This document shows, in pieces, positions 33,815-42,645 of a stretch of 64,000 nucleotides of DNA. Made by a program: the position numbers and the translations under genes. The first letter of the stretch is position 1. Each line of letters opens with the position of its first letter. The notes beneath the pieces are model-generated. The model did not search any database, had not been told where the DNA came from, and saw only the letters and a list, made by a program, of their open reading frames with translations. The DNA is from Halalkalibacter alkalisediminis (GTDB lineage: Bacteria > Bacillota > Bacilli > Bacillales > Bacillaceae_D), in the NCBI RefSeq assembly GCF_028610705.1, contig NZ_JAQQWT010000002.1, positions 248,001-312,000 on the forward strand, given 5' to 3'.

Positions 33815-33947
33815 GCCGTGTGGTTTTACCGTTTTTTTTACGTTTTAGAGAATTCACCACAATGTCTAACTTTGCATAATAATAAAATGCATTTGTATAA
33901 AAATTCACCTTTCCGAACATCTTAATTGCTTTTCTATAAAAATGTTA

Positions 33948-34721
33948 TTACTGACTCCATTCTTTTTCAATTCGTTTTAGTTTTACTCCTTCTGGTCCGT
34001 ACCCTTGTTCGACAAACTTCATTCGCCCTTCACTGTCCATTAAAATTATTGTCGAAGCGCGCGTACCATAAGTTCTTCCATTAATAAAAATGGATGAAAG
34101 CTGACGTTCACGTTTCATTCCAATACCTGTATCTGGTAACTCACTATCATGAAATAGTTCGTCATCTCTTAACATATTCATGCATAGTTCAATGAATAGT
34201 TGCTCTTGTTCATTAGTTTGACAAATTATTTTAAATTTTTCTTTCATTCGCACAGTTTTAGGCCAATCTGTTTGTAAGTCAGCATTGCTAACTACATGAA
34301 AACCCTGCTTGAGTTTTGTCTTTTTCGCTCGATTGGACATATAGAACCATTCATCTTTTTGACCAAATATTAAATTATACCCTTCAAATTGAGTTTCACT
34401 TAACTCCAGCTGGGTCAAATATTCATTTACACGTACGGATGTCGTTAGAAAATCCAAAACGAGTTTCCCTCGAGAATACTCAGCTTCTCCTCTCAATCCA
34501 TTGGGATATTCTCGTACATTCGTGACAGCAGCGACCTTACCATTGCGATGAACCCCCATCCAAGTACCACCTTTCAATAAATCTTTTCCTGCCCAAACGT
34601 TAGGTACCTCTTCCCAGTAATAAGGGCGTTTAGTTGGTCGACTAAAAAATTCATCTCTGTTTGCACAAATAATCAGCTTGTAAATCGGATGGACATTTAA
34701 TGCCATTGCAAGTAAACACAT
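33948..34721 (-). CDS. NRDE family protein (TANGO2-like)
   Basis: Cytosolic Ntn-hydrolase-like protein; the eukaryotic homologue TANGO2 is linked to haem or lipid handling, but no bacterial reaction is established. Starts MCLLAMALNVHPIYKLIICA, with the second-position Cys as potential nucleophile, then the name-giving NRDEFFSRPT (about residues 23-32), WAGKDLLKGGTWMG and TNVREYPNG. C-terminal YGTRASTIILMD is also typical. 257 residues is the usual length. Start ATG 34721 follows AGAGGTGATAAAA; a longer frame to 34754 has no ribosome site. Single gene. Confidence 0.92.
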   Translation of the reverse strand: MCLLAMALNVHPIYKLIICANRDEFFSRPTKRPYYWEEVPNVWAGKDLLKGGTWMGVHRNGKVAAVTNVREYPNGLRGEAEYSRGKLVLDFLTTSVRVNEYLTQLELSETQFEGYNLIFGQKDEWFYMSNRAKKTKLKQGFHVVSNADLQTDWPKTVRMKEKFKIICQTNEQEQLFIELCMNMLRDDELFHDSELPDTGIGMKRERQLSSIFINGRTYGTRASTIILMDSEGRMKFVEQGYGPEGVKLKRIEKEWSQ

Positions 34722-34880
34722 TTTTATCACCTCTACTATCATTAACTTAATCATAAAATAATCCCCTACATTAATCTAATTTTTATACACAGGATCAAGT
34801 ACTCTCTCATTTGTCTTTTTCTTCTTGCGGTTTGATATGATTGTATTCAAAGAGAAAATCCATCATAATATTACTTGACT

Positions 34881-34907
34881 TGAAACAATTTGAAACATCA
34901 TCACGTA
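34881..34907 (+). promoter_or_regulatory. Sigma-W-type promoter of the telA-like operon
   Basis: TGAAAC, 17 bp, CGTA matches the -35 and -10 of the envelope-stress factor sigma-W. Transcription would start about 30 nt before the telA-like gene. A second TGAAAC 10 bp further on is too close to the CGTA to serve. The B. subtilis homologue pair xpaC-yaaN belongs to the sigma-W regulon. Confidence 0.6.
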
Positions 34908-34942
34908 AAGACAATAGATCGTGATTAGAAGGAGGCATATTA

Positions 34943-35947
34943 ATGATTAACCAATCCGACAATACCCACAGTTTATTAAATCAATATAAAGAAGATAAAG
35001 ACATGTCCAAACTTCTTTCTTCATTAGATACACTAGGTGAAAATGAGCAACGTGAAGCAGGAGAATCTCTTGAAGCCTTAAAAAGGCCTGTAAAAGAAAT
35101 GATGCAGGATCAATCTAATCAATTGCCTACTCAGTTGCACCAATTAAAAGAAACCGTTAGTCAACTAGAGCCTAATTATTTAAAAGCGAGTCAAACTAAA
35201 AAATGGGTCAACAAGCTGCTTCGCAGAAACCCTATTGAACAATATGCACGAAAGTATCAAACAGTAGAAGCTCAAGTAGATTCCATTGTGGAAGGTCTCC
35301 TTAGTGGTAAGGATAAATTGCAGGAAGACTCTCTAATGCTGCATCAATTAAAAGACACAGCACGAAAAAGAATAAATAATCTAAATGAACAAATTGAACT
35401 TGGTCAGCAGCTCAACCGGATGCTCGAAGACGAAATGACAAAAGAACAATGGGCCGACAATCCAAATGAGTTAAAAAAGGGACAGTTAAAAGTAACTTCT
35501 CGTGTAAAAAACATGTCGCAAGCCGTTATGGTCCTTCAACAATCCTTAGCATCGGTTGATTTAATTGTTGAAAACAATGACAAACTAGAGGAAGCCATTT
35601 TTAACGCGATTACCATGACTAAAAATGTCATTACGGTTTCAGCTTCCATTCAATTGGCCTTGTCTAACCAACAAAAGGTCATTAAAGCAGTTAAAAATGT
35701 TAATGAAGCAACAGAATCAATGCTATTATCGAATTCAGAGTTGTTAAAACAAAATACTGAACAAACACTTAAAACATTGGAAGAACCTGCTATTGCGATT
35801 GAATCTTTTAGAAAAGCTTATAACAATGTATTTGAAGCGATTGAATTAACTGAGAAATCTAATGAGAAAATCGTTCAGTCAGGTCAACAATTTATTAAGG
35901 AATTAGATACATTAAATAAAGAAATGCAGACAAAATTACTAAATTAA
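34943..35947 (+). CDS. TelA/YaaN family toxic-anion-resistance protein
   Basis: Soluble, almost entirely helical coiled-coil protein of 334 residues in the TelA (PF05816) family, named from tellurite resistance and tied in Bacillus to envelope stress. Characteristic blocks: KWVNKLLRRNPIEQYARKYQ (about 87-106), the LEDEMTKEQWADNPNELKK region and AITMTKNVITVSASIQLALSNQ near 230. AGAAGGAGGC precedes the ATG. A sigma-W-type promoter lies just upstream, and the next gene, 33 bp on, looks like the XpaC partner. The biochemical role is unknown. Confidence 0.9.
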   Translation: MINQSDNTHSLLNQYKEDKDMSKLLSSLDTLGENEQREAGESLEALKRPVKEMMQDQSNQLPTQLHQLKETVSQLEPNYLKASQTKKWVNKLLRRNPIEQYARKYQTVEAQVDSIVEGLLSGKDKLQEDSLMLHQLKDTARKRINNLNEQIELGQQLNRMLEDEMTKEQWADNPNELKKGQLKVTSRVKNMSQAVMVLQQSLASVDLIVENNDKLEEAIFNAITMTKNVITVSASIQLALSNQQKVIKAVKNVNEATESMLLSNSELLKQNTEQTLKTLEEPAIAIESFRKAYNNVFEAIELTEKSNEKIVQSGQQFIKELDTLNKEMQTKLLN

Positions 35948-35980
35948 CACTTGTCATTCGTTGGAGAGGAGGAGTTTTAT

Positions 35981-36883
35981 ATGGAGTTAATTGACAAAGT
36001 AAAGTCCTTCTTCACCCCCGCTCATAAAAAGCCTATTGATGAACATTTAATAAGAGATAAATCAACTAGAAGTTTAATTGAAGATTCGGAAAAGCTTTTA
36101 GAACGCATGGCCCAAAATGCCCCTTCTTACAATAAGAAACGTACTGTACGTCGGAAACAAAAAGAGTGGCAAATAAAAGTTAAGATCACCCATTCTACAA
36201 TTACAATTGTGATGATGGATCACAAAAACTCTACCTCACCGATAAAAAAGCGCTTTGTCATTACATGCTATCGAAAATATATGAAAGCTCAAAATGGTGT
36301 TGGTCTTTGTAAAGAAGCAAGCATTCGTTATATAAAAGATGGACGAGCGCACATTCGTGCTATTCGTGAATCTCCTATGTTCCATACACTTTTTTATCGT
36401 ATTCATCAATTAGATTTAGCTTATTCCAATGAAACTGTGTCTATGGGTCAACCATCGAAAGAGATATTAACGAACCAACAAAACCTTTTACAAGAGACTT
36501 CAACTAAAGATGTCTTGCTCTTACTTGAAGAATCAAAACGGTACGTGCAAACCGTAAAACAATTCTCTCTTGATCCAGTAATCGAAAGTCGACTTCAAAG
36601 GCTACTGCAACAGGCTGAAAAATTGAAAGAAGATTTCTTACTGTTAGATTTTGAAGAGAGACATACAGTCCGACGGATGTTCAAGGACGACATCCCATCC
36701 TTGATTCACACATATTTATCTTTATCGCTAAAGCACCAACTTCATCAGAAGGAAAATCTCTACATTGCTCTATCTAAAATGGAACTTACACTCATTAACT
36801 ATGTTGAACGTCTAGAGAAATTAAGAGTTGACCGGATGGACCATCTCCTTAGACTACAATCATTACGGTATGATAAAGAGTAG
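35981..36883 (+). CDS. XpaC-like partner of the TelA protein, 300 aa
   Basis: Not recognised with certainty. It has a basic N-terminus (KKRTVRRKQKEWQIKVK), a beta-rich middle (TIVMMDHKNS, IRYIKDGRAHIRAIRES) and a helical C-terminal half (RLLQQAEKLKEDFLLLDFEE ... LSKMELTLINYVERLEKL) that resembles the helical part of XpaC-type proteins. No membrane span. Start ATG 35981 follows GGAGAGGAGG. It is co-transcribed with the telA-like gene, and xpaC-yaaN in B. subtilis has the same pairing in the opposite order, which is the main reason for the call. Confidence 0.55.
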   Translation: MELIDKVKSFFTPAHKKPIDEHLIRDKSTRSLIEDSEKLLERMAQNAPSYNKKRTVRRKQKEWQIKVKITHSTITIVMMDHKNSTSPIKKRFVITCYRKYMKAQNGVGLCKEASIRYIKDGRAHIRAIRESPMFHTLFYRIHQLDLAYSNETVSMGQPSKEILTNQQNLLQETSTKDVLLLLEESKRYVQTVKQFSLDPVIESRLQRLLQQAEKLKEDFLLLDFEERHTVRRMFKDDIPSLIHTYLSLSLKHQLHQKENLYIALSKMELTLINYVERLEKLRVDRMDHLLRLQSLRYDKE

Positions 36884-36933
36884 TAAGAAGATCTTTCATA
36901 TTTTAAAAATTATCCTTGTCACTTCCTACTAAT

Positions 36934-36966
36934 ACACTTACACTATTTGTAAGTGTTTTCATTTTG
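36934..36966 (+). terminator. Terminator of the telA/xpaC-like operon
   Basis: ACACTTAC pairs with GTAAGTGT around seven bases and is followed by TTTCATTTT. It ends just before the ribosome site of the MBL gene. Confidence 0.75.
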
Positions 36967-36982
36967 TAGGGAGGTTAGTTGT

Positions 36983-37945
36983 ATGTCTACTATCACATCG
37001 ATATCACCTAGAATTTCACTTATCGACGGTTTTGATCTCGGCCTTAAAGAAAGAACCGGTACATATGTCATTCAAGAAGAAAAAATTACGTTAGTTGAAA
37101 GTGGTCCAAGTCCCTCAGTCCCTCATATTCTTAAAGGGTTAAAAACACTGGCTATTCTACCGGAGCAAGTTGATTACTTAATCGTCACTCATATCCACCT
37201 TGATCATGCCGGTGGAGCTGGCCTTTTGCTTGAAAAATGCCCAAATGCAAAGTTAATCGTCCATCCTAAAGGTGCCCGTCACTTAGTAGATCCTTCTCGT
37301 TTAATTGCCGGTGCCCAAGCTGTCTATCAAGATAAATTTGATGCTTTATTCCAACCGATTATACCTATTGACGAAGACCGGTTGCTAATAAAAAATGATT
37401 TGGACACTCTTGAAATTGGACCAAATTGCAACTTAACTTTTTATGATACACCAGGTCATGCTTTCCACCATTTCAGTATTTTAGATCCGGGTTCAAATGG
37501 TATTTTTACAGGAGATACTTTAGGTGTTCATTACGAGTCCTTAGCCAAAGATGGTATACATTTTGTTCTTCCATCAACGTCTCCTAACCAATTTAATCCA
37601 GAAGCCATGATTGCTTCATTGGAAAGAATACAATCTCTTCATGTCGACACCATCTTTTTTGGTCATTATAGCGCCTCACACCAACCAGTAAAAGTGTACG
37701 AGCAAGTAAAGTATTGGTTGGAGAGATTTGTCTCAATAGGCAAGAATGTAGAAGAAGGAAATGGCACTGTTAATCAACTTAGTCAGTTACTTCTCACCTC
37801 TATACAAAATGAACTTGATGAGCTCGGCGTTTCTAGAAGTCACCCCGTGTATGAACATATTCAATTAGATTTACAAATCTGCTCGATCGGCATATTAGAT
37901 TATTTACGAAAGCAAGAAAAAGGAAAAGGAAAAGGTTATAGCTGA
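36983..37945 (+). CDS. Metallo-beta-lactamase fold hydrolase
   Basis: Dizinc hydrolase, 320 residues, glyoxalase II-like. The zinc motif THIHLDHAGG (H-x-H-x-D-H) is near residue 63; further ligands are in YDTPGHAFHH, FTGDTLGV and FFGHYSA. It has a long helical C-terminal part of about 90 residues after the MBL core. Start ATG 36983 follows TAGGGAGG. Substrate unknown; thioester or small-metabolite hydrolysis is typical for the group. Single gene between two unrelated units. Confidence 0.9.
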   Translation: MSTITSISPRISLIDGFDLGLKERTGTYVIQEEKITLVESGPSPSVPHILKGLKTLAILPEQVDYLIVTHIHLDHAGGAGLLLEKCPNAKLIVHPKGARHLVDPSRLIAGAQAVYQDKFDALFQPIIPIDEDRLLIKNDLDTLEIGPNCNLTFYDTPGHAFHHFSILDPGSNGIFTGDTLGVHYESLAKDGIHFVLPSTSPNQFNPEAMIASLERIQSLHVDTIFFGHYSASHQPVKVYEQVKYWLERFVSIGKNVEEGNGTVNQLSQLLLTSIQNELDELGVSRSHPVYEHIQLDLQICSIGILDYLRKQEKGKGKGYS

Positions 37946-37970
37946 ATATTTGATAATGACAAGTAATAAC

Positions 37971-38000
37971 TTGCTTTAAGAAAATAGAGACGTCTATAAT
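37971..38000 (+). promoter_or_regulatory. Candidate sigma-A promoter of the 38064 gene
   Basis: TTGCTT, 18 bp, TATAAT. Consensus -10, moderate -35, about 60 nt upstream of the start codon. Confidence 0.5.
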
Positions 38001-38063
38001 AAAATGGAATAGTATGGATTATGATTACAATGCATCAAGACTGTTGTAGAAGTGAGGGGTTTT

Positions 38064-39044
38064 ATGGACCGAAAAAAAGCACAATCATTAATAGGAAAGT
38101 TCATTAAAGTAGATGATGGAGTAGCAGGCTGTTATATTGCTATCCTTAAAGAGATTAACGCAGAGCCCCGAAAGCCTTGGAAAGGGGTCGTACAAATTAA
38201 AGCTGTTCTAATGCTACCAGCAATAAATGAGTCTAACAATCAAGATCGGTTGCTCCCTTATAAAGAGGACCAAATTATAGAATTCGATGGAGCTAAATTA
38301 TCAGCTGATTGCAAGCAAGAAACTCCTGAATCCTATGAGAATAGTTTAGTAAAATCTGCACAAGTCTTCATGAATAATTTGCAAGCTGAACAGCTTTTAT
38401 TAGAGGAAAAAGAAAAGACCGTTCTCTCCTATTTTGAAGATATAGGCATTGATTTACATGCCATACAATCTGAAGATGACGAGAATGGCGAATTTATTAT
38501 ATACACATTCCATCATGATGGGGATCGTTATATCTTGATTGATGATCAGGATGAACGACTTGACTTACAAGATTGCCCGTTTAAGATATCATGGAAACAT
38601 AAAGATCAAGTGATTACGGGAATTTACGAGTCTAATGGTACATTTCTTTCCGATAATGGGGTCAGATATACCCCAAAAGAAGGTGCTGTCTTTATCATAG
38701 CGAAGGAACAGTTTGACCCTTACGTTATTTTACTCAATGAACTTGAACCAACAGCATTAGCTTCGTTAGAAAAAAATTTGGCCCATCATCAATTACAGCA
38801 TGATGATTTAGTAGAATGTCATAACTCGCTTTTAACCCAACTATTGGATGGCGATGGTCAAAAATCTTTCAAAGGTGTCAATTTCTTAACGTACAATGGA
38901 GCGGATGGTATAGTTCACGTTCAACATCACTATGAACGTGAACTGCACAGATATAAAAACGATAAAGTGTATGATCGCTTTGAGTTTACAACCGAACAAG
39001 GTAAACGTTCCATTGTCACTTATACGAATGAATATTCCCACTAA
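38064..39044 (+). CDS. Bacillus-type conserved protein, possibly DUF2777-like, 326 aa
   Basis: Soluble acidic protein without signal peptide. The first 60 residues read like a small beta-barrel module (KKAQSLIGKFIKVDDGVAG, then RKPWKGVVQIKAVLMLP), which resembles the start of DUF2777 proteins of Bacillus; I am not certain of this. The middle contains an acidic region (IQSEDDENGEFIIYTFHHD) and the C-terminal 100 residues a separate domain (VNFLTYNGADGIVHVQHHYE). Start ATG 38064 follows AGTGAGGGG. It has its own promoter and terminator. Function unknown. Confidence 0.7.
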   Translation: MDRKKAQSLIGKFIKVDDGVAGCYIAILKEINAEPRKPWKGVVQIKAVLMLPAINESNNQDRLLPYKEDQIIEFDGAKLSADCKQETPESYENSLVKSAQVFMNNLQAEQLLLEEKEKTVLSYFEDIGIDLHAIQSEDDENGEFIIYTFHHDGDRYILIDDQDERLDLQDCPFKISWKHKDQVITGIYESNGTFLSDNGVRYTPKEGAVFIIAKEQFDPYVILLNELEPTALASLEKNLAHHQLQHDDLVECHNSLLTQLLDGDGQKSFKGVNFLTYNGADGIVHVQHHYERELHRYKNDKVYDRFEFTTEQGKRSIVTYTNEYSH

Positions 39045-39056
39045 GGCAAGTAAATG

Positions 39057-39104
39057 AAAAAGCTCCCGTAAATGATCAAACCATAGATTTACGGGAGCTT
39101 TTAT
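39057..39104. terminator. Bidirectional terminator between convergent units
   Basis: AAAAGCTCCCGTAAAT pairs with ATTTACGGGAGCTTTT around 14 bases, T-rich on both sides. It serves the 38064 gene and, on the minus strand, the ydbT operon. Confidence 0.9.
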
Positions 39105-39159
39105 TTTTTTATTTCAAATTAGAAAGAATTTACTCCAAACCTTAGGTAACTCTTTGTTC

Positions 39160-40620
39160 CTATTTTTCTTTTATGTTGCTAGTCATAAAGCATTTAAGCA
39201 TATGCATGGCGTAATCCCGATCTAAATCTAGCACCATAAATGACTTCCCCACCACACTTGAGAGAATAGAAAAACGAAAACTAGTCAATGCTTTTCGTTT
39301 TTGGAAAAAAGACGTTCTTATTTCCGCGGCTTGAATCTTTTTCCGTTCGGAAATGACTACGACCTGGCTGACTTTGCGATAACGTAACCAAAAATGTGTA
39401 TGGTCACAACCAGCTCCTGAATCACGGTATTGTAAGTAACCAAAGATTAGACATATGACCACGATGATCAAACCATAATAGGCAATTGGATTGATGAGCC
39501 AACCTATTAAGACGGTTACGACTAATGGAGTAATCGCATTTCGGATTAAAAAGCGAATTAACGCTCTTCTAGGTACAGATTGTAACGGATATTCAATTGC
39601 GTAATTCGGTAAAATTCGTTCAAAAACACCCCGAATATCTTTCATTCTAGCAAGAGGAATTAACACGGTTGATAACTGCTCATCATTCGTCCCACCACCT
39701 GCACTCTCGACATAAACCGTTGCAAAGCCAAATGGTTGTCTAAAGATATTACGAACTACACGAATGGCTGTCACTCGATGTGTGTGGATTGTTAATTGCC
39801 GCTGTTCGAGCAAACCTCGTGTTATGACAATCTCTTCTCCATGCTTTTCTATTTTAAAACCACCATACTTCAACAACGTTCCCAGAAAAGAAATACACCA
39901 GGATAAGATTATTATGATGACAACTAACCCTATAAAAAGAGCTAGTCCAGATTCAGCAAGAAAACCAAAAAGTTGCTCATAAATTGATTCCGGTAAAAAT
40001 TGTTCAACTTGACTAAACAATGCAGCAACAGCAGAAATCGTTAAGCCAATTCCACTTGACGTAAGTGCAGCAATTAGTAAATGACCTTTTGATAAGAACC
40101 AGATATAATCAGCTTTTTCTTCAACTGCTTCAATTGTCATCTCACCTGATTCATCCATCACCGAGTGAGAAGTTTCATTCTTTCTAAGTAACTGAGCACG
40201 AATATCTTCTGCTTCTTCCCTACTTACTGCACTTAGATGAAGCTCTGGCTCAGTTCCTCCACCCGCTGTTTCCACTTTTAATTTTACAAGGCCGAATAAA
40301 CGTTGAAACACTCCTGCACTAATATCAATACTTTGTACTTTTTGTTGTTGGATGTATCGTTTCTTTTTTACAAAAATTCCTCTTTGTATATAGAGTTCCC
40401 CTGCCATGATTCGGTATCTAAACGTTAACCAATGACCAATTCCTTGTAAGAAAATAAAAAGGAGAATACCGATCCAAATATATTCAAATCGAAAAAAACC
40501 CGTCGGCTCATTTGAACTCCCTAGAAATAGACTCAAAACAAGCGGGATTAAGAAGCTTCGTAAAGCAGTTAAAAAAGATACGAAAATAGCTGCGACATGA
40601 AGTCTTTTAAAGTCATTCAT
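39160..40620 (-). CDS. ydbT: Bacterial PH-domain membrane protein YdbT
   Basis: Membrane protein of 486 residues with bPH2 (PF03703) domains: one near 65-135 (IQRGIFVKKKRYIQQQKVQS, VKLKVETAGGGT), a second near 255-330 (ITRGLLEQRQLTIHTHRV, TVYVESAGGGT) and a third near 400-475. Hydrophobic segments separate them (residues about 12-32, 180-250, 360-390). In B. subtilis YdbS-YdbT gives resistance to an antimicrobial peptide and is linked to sigma-W. It overlaps ydbS by 8 bp. The molecular mechanism is unknown. Confidence 0.9.
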   Translation of the reverse strand: MNDFKRLHVAAIFVSFLTALRSFLIPLVLSLFLGSSNEPTGFFRFEYIWIGILLFIFLQGIGHWLTFRYRIMAGELYIQRGIFVKKKRYIQQQKVQSIDISAGVFQRLFGLVKLKVETAGGGTEPELHLSAVSREEAEDIRAQLLRKNETSHSVMDESGEMTIEAVEEKADYIWFLSKGHLLIAALTSSGIGLTISAVAALFSQVEQFLPESIYEQLFGFLAESGLALFIGLVVIIIILSWCISFLGTLLKYGGFKIEKHGEEIVITRGLLEQRQLTIHTHRVTAIRVVRNIFRQPFGFATVYVESAGGGTNDEQLSTVLIPLARMKDIRGVFERILPNYAIEYPLQSVPRRALIRFLIRNAITPLVVTVLIGWLINPIAYYGLIIVVICLIFGYLQYRDSGAGCDHTHFWLRYRKVSQVVVISERKKIQAAEIRTSFFQKRKALTSFRFSILSSVVGKSFMVLDLDRDYAMHMLKCFMTSNIKEK

Positions 40621-41089
40621 CTTCAGCCACCGCTGCTAATTCCGCAATACGGTCTCTTAATTCATCGGCTACTTCCATCGTTAATGATGGAATTTGATGC
40701 ACTGTTGCCGCTGTAGAGATCGAAACCGTTGCTAACTGGTATCTTTTAGATAATGGCCCTTGTTCTGTATCTACATACTGTACCCTAGTCATTGGAATTA
40801 TCGTACGTTTTACAATAAAGACACCACGTTGAAGGTCAATTTCATCTGCAAGTACATCATACCGCCAACGCTTCCAACGCATTGGAGGTATGATTAAAAC
40901 TGTTACAATAATATAAACCAGATAACCTGTAATTAAAGGCCATAAGACCCATACTCGAAAGTCAAAAAAATAAAGTAGAACACCATATCCAATTGGAACA
41001 AGTGCTACAAAAAGACTTTCAAAAAAAGCTTGTAGTCTCCAAAGCGGCAATGCTTTTTTCGATAGAGGTTGAGATGGTTCAAGGCGCAA
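40613..41089 (-). CDS. ydbS: Bacterial PH-domain membrane protein YdbS
   Basis: About 158 residues: two membrane segments (LFVALVPIGYGVLLYFF and WPLITGYLVYIIVTVLI), then one bPH2 domain (LQRGVFIVKRTIIPMTRVQY, VSISTAATVHQIPSLT). Obligate partner of YdbT in known operons. I prefer the TTG at 41089 (MRLEPSQPLSKK) because AGAGGGGGC stands at proper distance; an ATG at 41107 in the same frame has a poor site. Third gene of the CvfC-small protein-ydbS-ydbT unit. Confidence 0.87.
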   Translation of the reverse strand: MRLEPSQPLSKKALPLWRLQAFFESLFVALVPIGYGVLLYFFDFRVWVLWPLITGYLVYIIVTVLIIPPMRWKRWRYDVLADEIDLQRGVFIVKRTIIPMTRVQYVDTEQGPLSKRYQLATVSISTAATVHQIPSLTMEVADELRDRIAELAAVAEDE

Positions 41090-41112
41090 GTTATTGCCCC
41101 CTCTCATGTAAT

Positions 41113-41328
41113 TTACTCTTCTTCTTCATCCGTTATAAATACGATTGAGACACCAAGTTCTCTTAATACATTTAAAAGAGCCTCATTTAGATTCCGATCA
41201 TAAAGCAGGCCAATTGACTCTACTAATTCTAACTCTTCTAGATGACCTTTTTCGGCATCTTCAATCATTTCTAGCATATCTTCCATACCAAGACTCTCTA
41301 ATTTGGCAATGACTTCATCTTTTGTCAT
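41113..41328 (-). CDS. Small acidic protein, 71 aa
   Basis: Acidic, helical protein beginning MTKDEVIAKLESLGMEDML and ending in LGVSIVFITDEEEE. The closing pattern (hydrophobic helix, LGV-IV, then an acidic tail) resembles the end of sigma-70 region 1.1, but the match is short and I do not claim the function. GAGGTG precedes ATG 41328, which is 11 bp after the CvfC stop, and the stop is a few bases before ydbS, so it belongs to that operon. Family not securely recognised. Confidence 0.75.
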   Translation of the reverse strand: MTKDEVIAKLESLGMEDMLEMIEDAEKGHLEELELVESIGLLYDRNLNEALLNVLRELGVSIVFITDEEEE

Positions 41329-41339
41329 TTTTAACACCT

Positions 41340-42467
41340 CTAATCATTTTGTTTACGGGATTCGGTCATTTGTTTCCAGACAGAGCCCTTCGCTTCTTCT
41401 CCACCTTCAATTCGAGCAAGTGCCATCTTCACTTGTAGAGCAACTTCAAACTCTCGATCTGATTCAGCTTCCCTTAAAGGCTCTACAGCTCTTTCGTCTC
41501 CTACTTCGTAAAGAAACATCGCTGCACGCCAACGTACTAATTTATTTTTATCATTTAACGCTTCAATCATCGCAGGAATGGCATCTGCATTGCCTAAGTC
41601 CGATAAACAGTCTCCAGCTGTCCGACGTACCGTAACAGATGAATCTTTAAGCGCTCTGTACAAATAAGGCAATACGGCTTCAGTCTCGATCATCCCAAAG
41701 TAAACGGTTGCTAATCGTCTAATGGACGCTTTTTCATCCTGCAATGCTTTTTCCAAAACAGGGATATCCTTTTGTTTTGGATCCATTCTCTCTAATACCG
41801 CGTAGCGATCACGCCAATCCTCTTGACCTAGCATAGCTAGCGTCACATCAATGAAACGCTCACGTTGAGCAGCTTGAATATCTTCTGTTCCATTTGCCAT
41901 TGCTACAAGTCCATTCAACCGCTCCTGAGAATAAGCGGCAGATAATTCATCGGCTACTTCCTTAGCGATTTCATCTAAATCGCCATAGCGCACCCCTTTA
42001 TCAACCCATTTCCGAGCCATTACCACATTGTCATCAGGCTTTTGAGCTTTAGCAACAGCTTGGACAAAACGATCAGGCAGACCTTCTCTTTTCTCTTGTT
42101 CTCCATCTGTTAATTTAATTTGCATTGGTATCCCTTTAAACATTTGAATCGCAACATTCACTTCACCAAAGTGATCATTTACTTGATTTTCCTGTACGGT
42201 GGCATTAACATCTTCTCCAAACATCGTACGTACTTGAGGAAGGATTTCTTTCCAATCTTTTTTAGGATGACGATCAATCGCAATAAAATCGGCAACGTGA
42301 TAGACACCTTTAACACCATCAATTTCAAATAGTTGTTGTATGTAGGTTGGGGCTTCATTTTTATTTTTTTCGTTATAACTATTTCTAGCACTTTCACCCA
42401 GACTTTCACTTAAAGTTAATTTCATGGTATTGGGACTTGGTGTTGGTTCAATAGATGTAATATACAT
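41340..42467 (-). CDS. CvfC-family protein: Nfu N-terminal domain plus HEAT repeats
   Basis: 375 residues, related to conserved virulence factor C of Staphylococcus aureus. N-terminal 85 residues resemble the Nfu/NifU scaffold N-domain (YITSIEPTPSPNTMKLTL, FEIDGVKGVYHVADFIAID). From about 200 to the end are HEAT-like repeats: VLEKALQDEKASIRRLATVY, YRALKDSSVTVRRTAGDCL, AIPAMIEALNDKNKLVRWRA. The Cys pair of Nfu proteins is absent, so it is not an Fe-S scaffold itself. Start ATG 42467 follows TTGGAGGTT. First gene of the ydbST operon. Function unclear. Confidence 0.88.
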   Translation of the reverse strand: MYITSIEPTPSPNTMKLTLSESLGESARNSYNEKNKNEAPTYIQQLFEIDGVKGVYHVADFIAIDRHPKKDWKEILPQVRTMFGEDVNATVQENQVNDHFGEVNVAIQMFKGIPMQIKLTDGEQEKREGLPDRFVQAVAKAQKPDDNVVMARKWVDKGVRYGDLDEIAKEVADELSAAYSQERLNGLVAMANGTEDIQAAQRERFIDVTLAMLGQEDWRDRYAVLERMDPKQKDIPVLEKALQDEKASIRRLATVYFGMIETEAVLPYLYRALKDSSVTVRRTAGDCLSDLGNADAIPAMIEALNDKNKLVRWRAAMFLYEVGDERAVEPLREAESDREFEVALQVKMALARIEGGEEAKGSVWKQMTESRKQND

Positions 42468-42645
42468 AAGTTTAACCTCCAATTTCTCTTCTTTTTAATC
42501 TCTACTTGATCTTATCATAGCTGTAAAAATCCTGCCAACCACACGGTTTACTCTTCAATAAACAAAAGAATCACAAATGAAAAGGATTTGAAACATGAAA
42601 TTTTAAGCTTGTCTGTTATAATAAGTAAAAAGGGAGGGTTTACAT

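Noticed and set aside
34891-34907. Second TGAAAC as -35 for the CGTA element
   Set aside because: Spacer would be 7 bp, far too short; the first TGAAAC has 17 bp.
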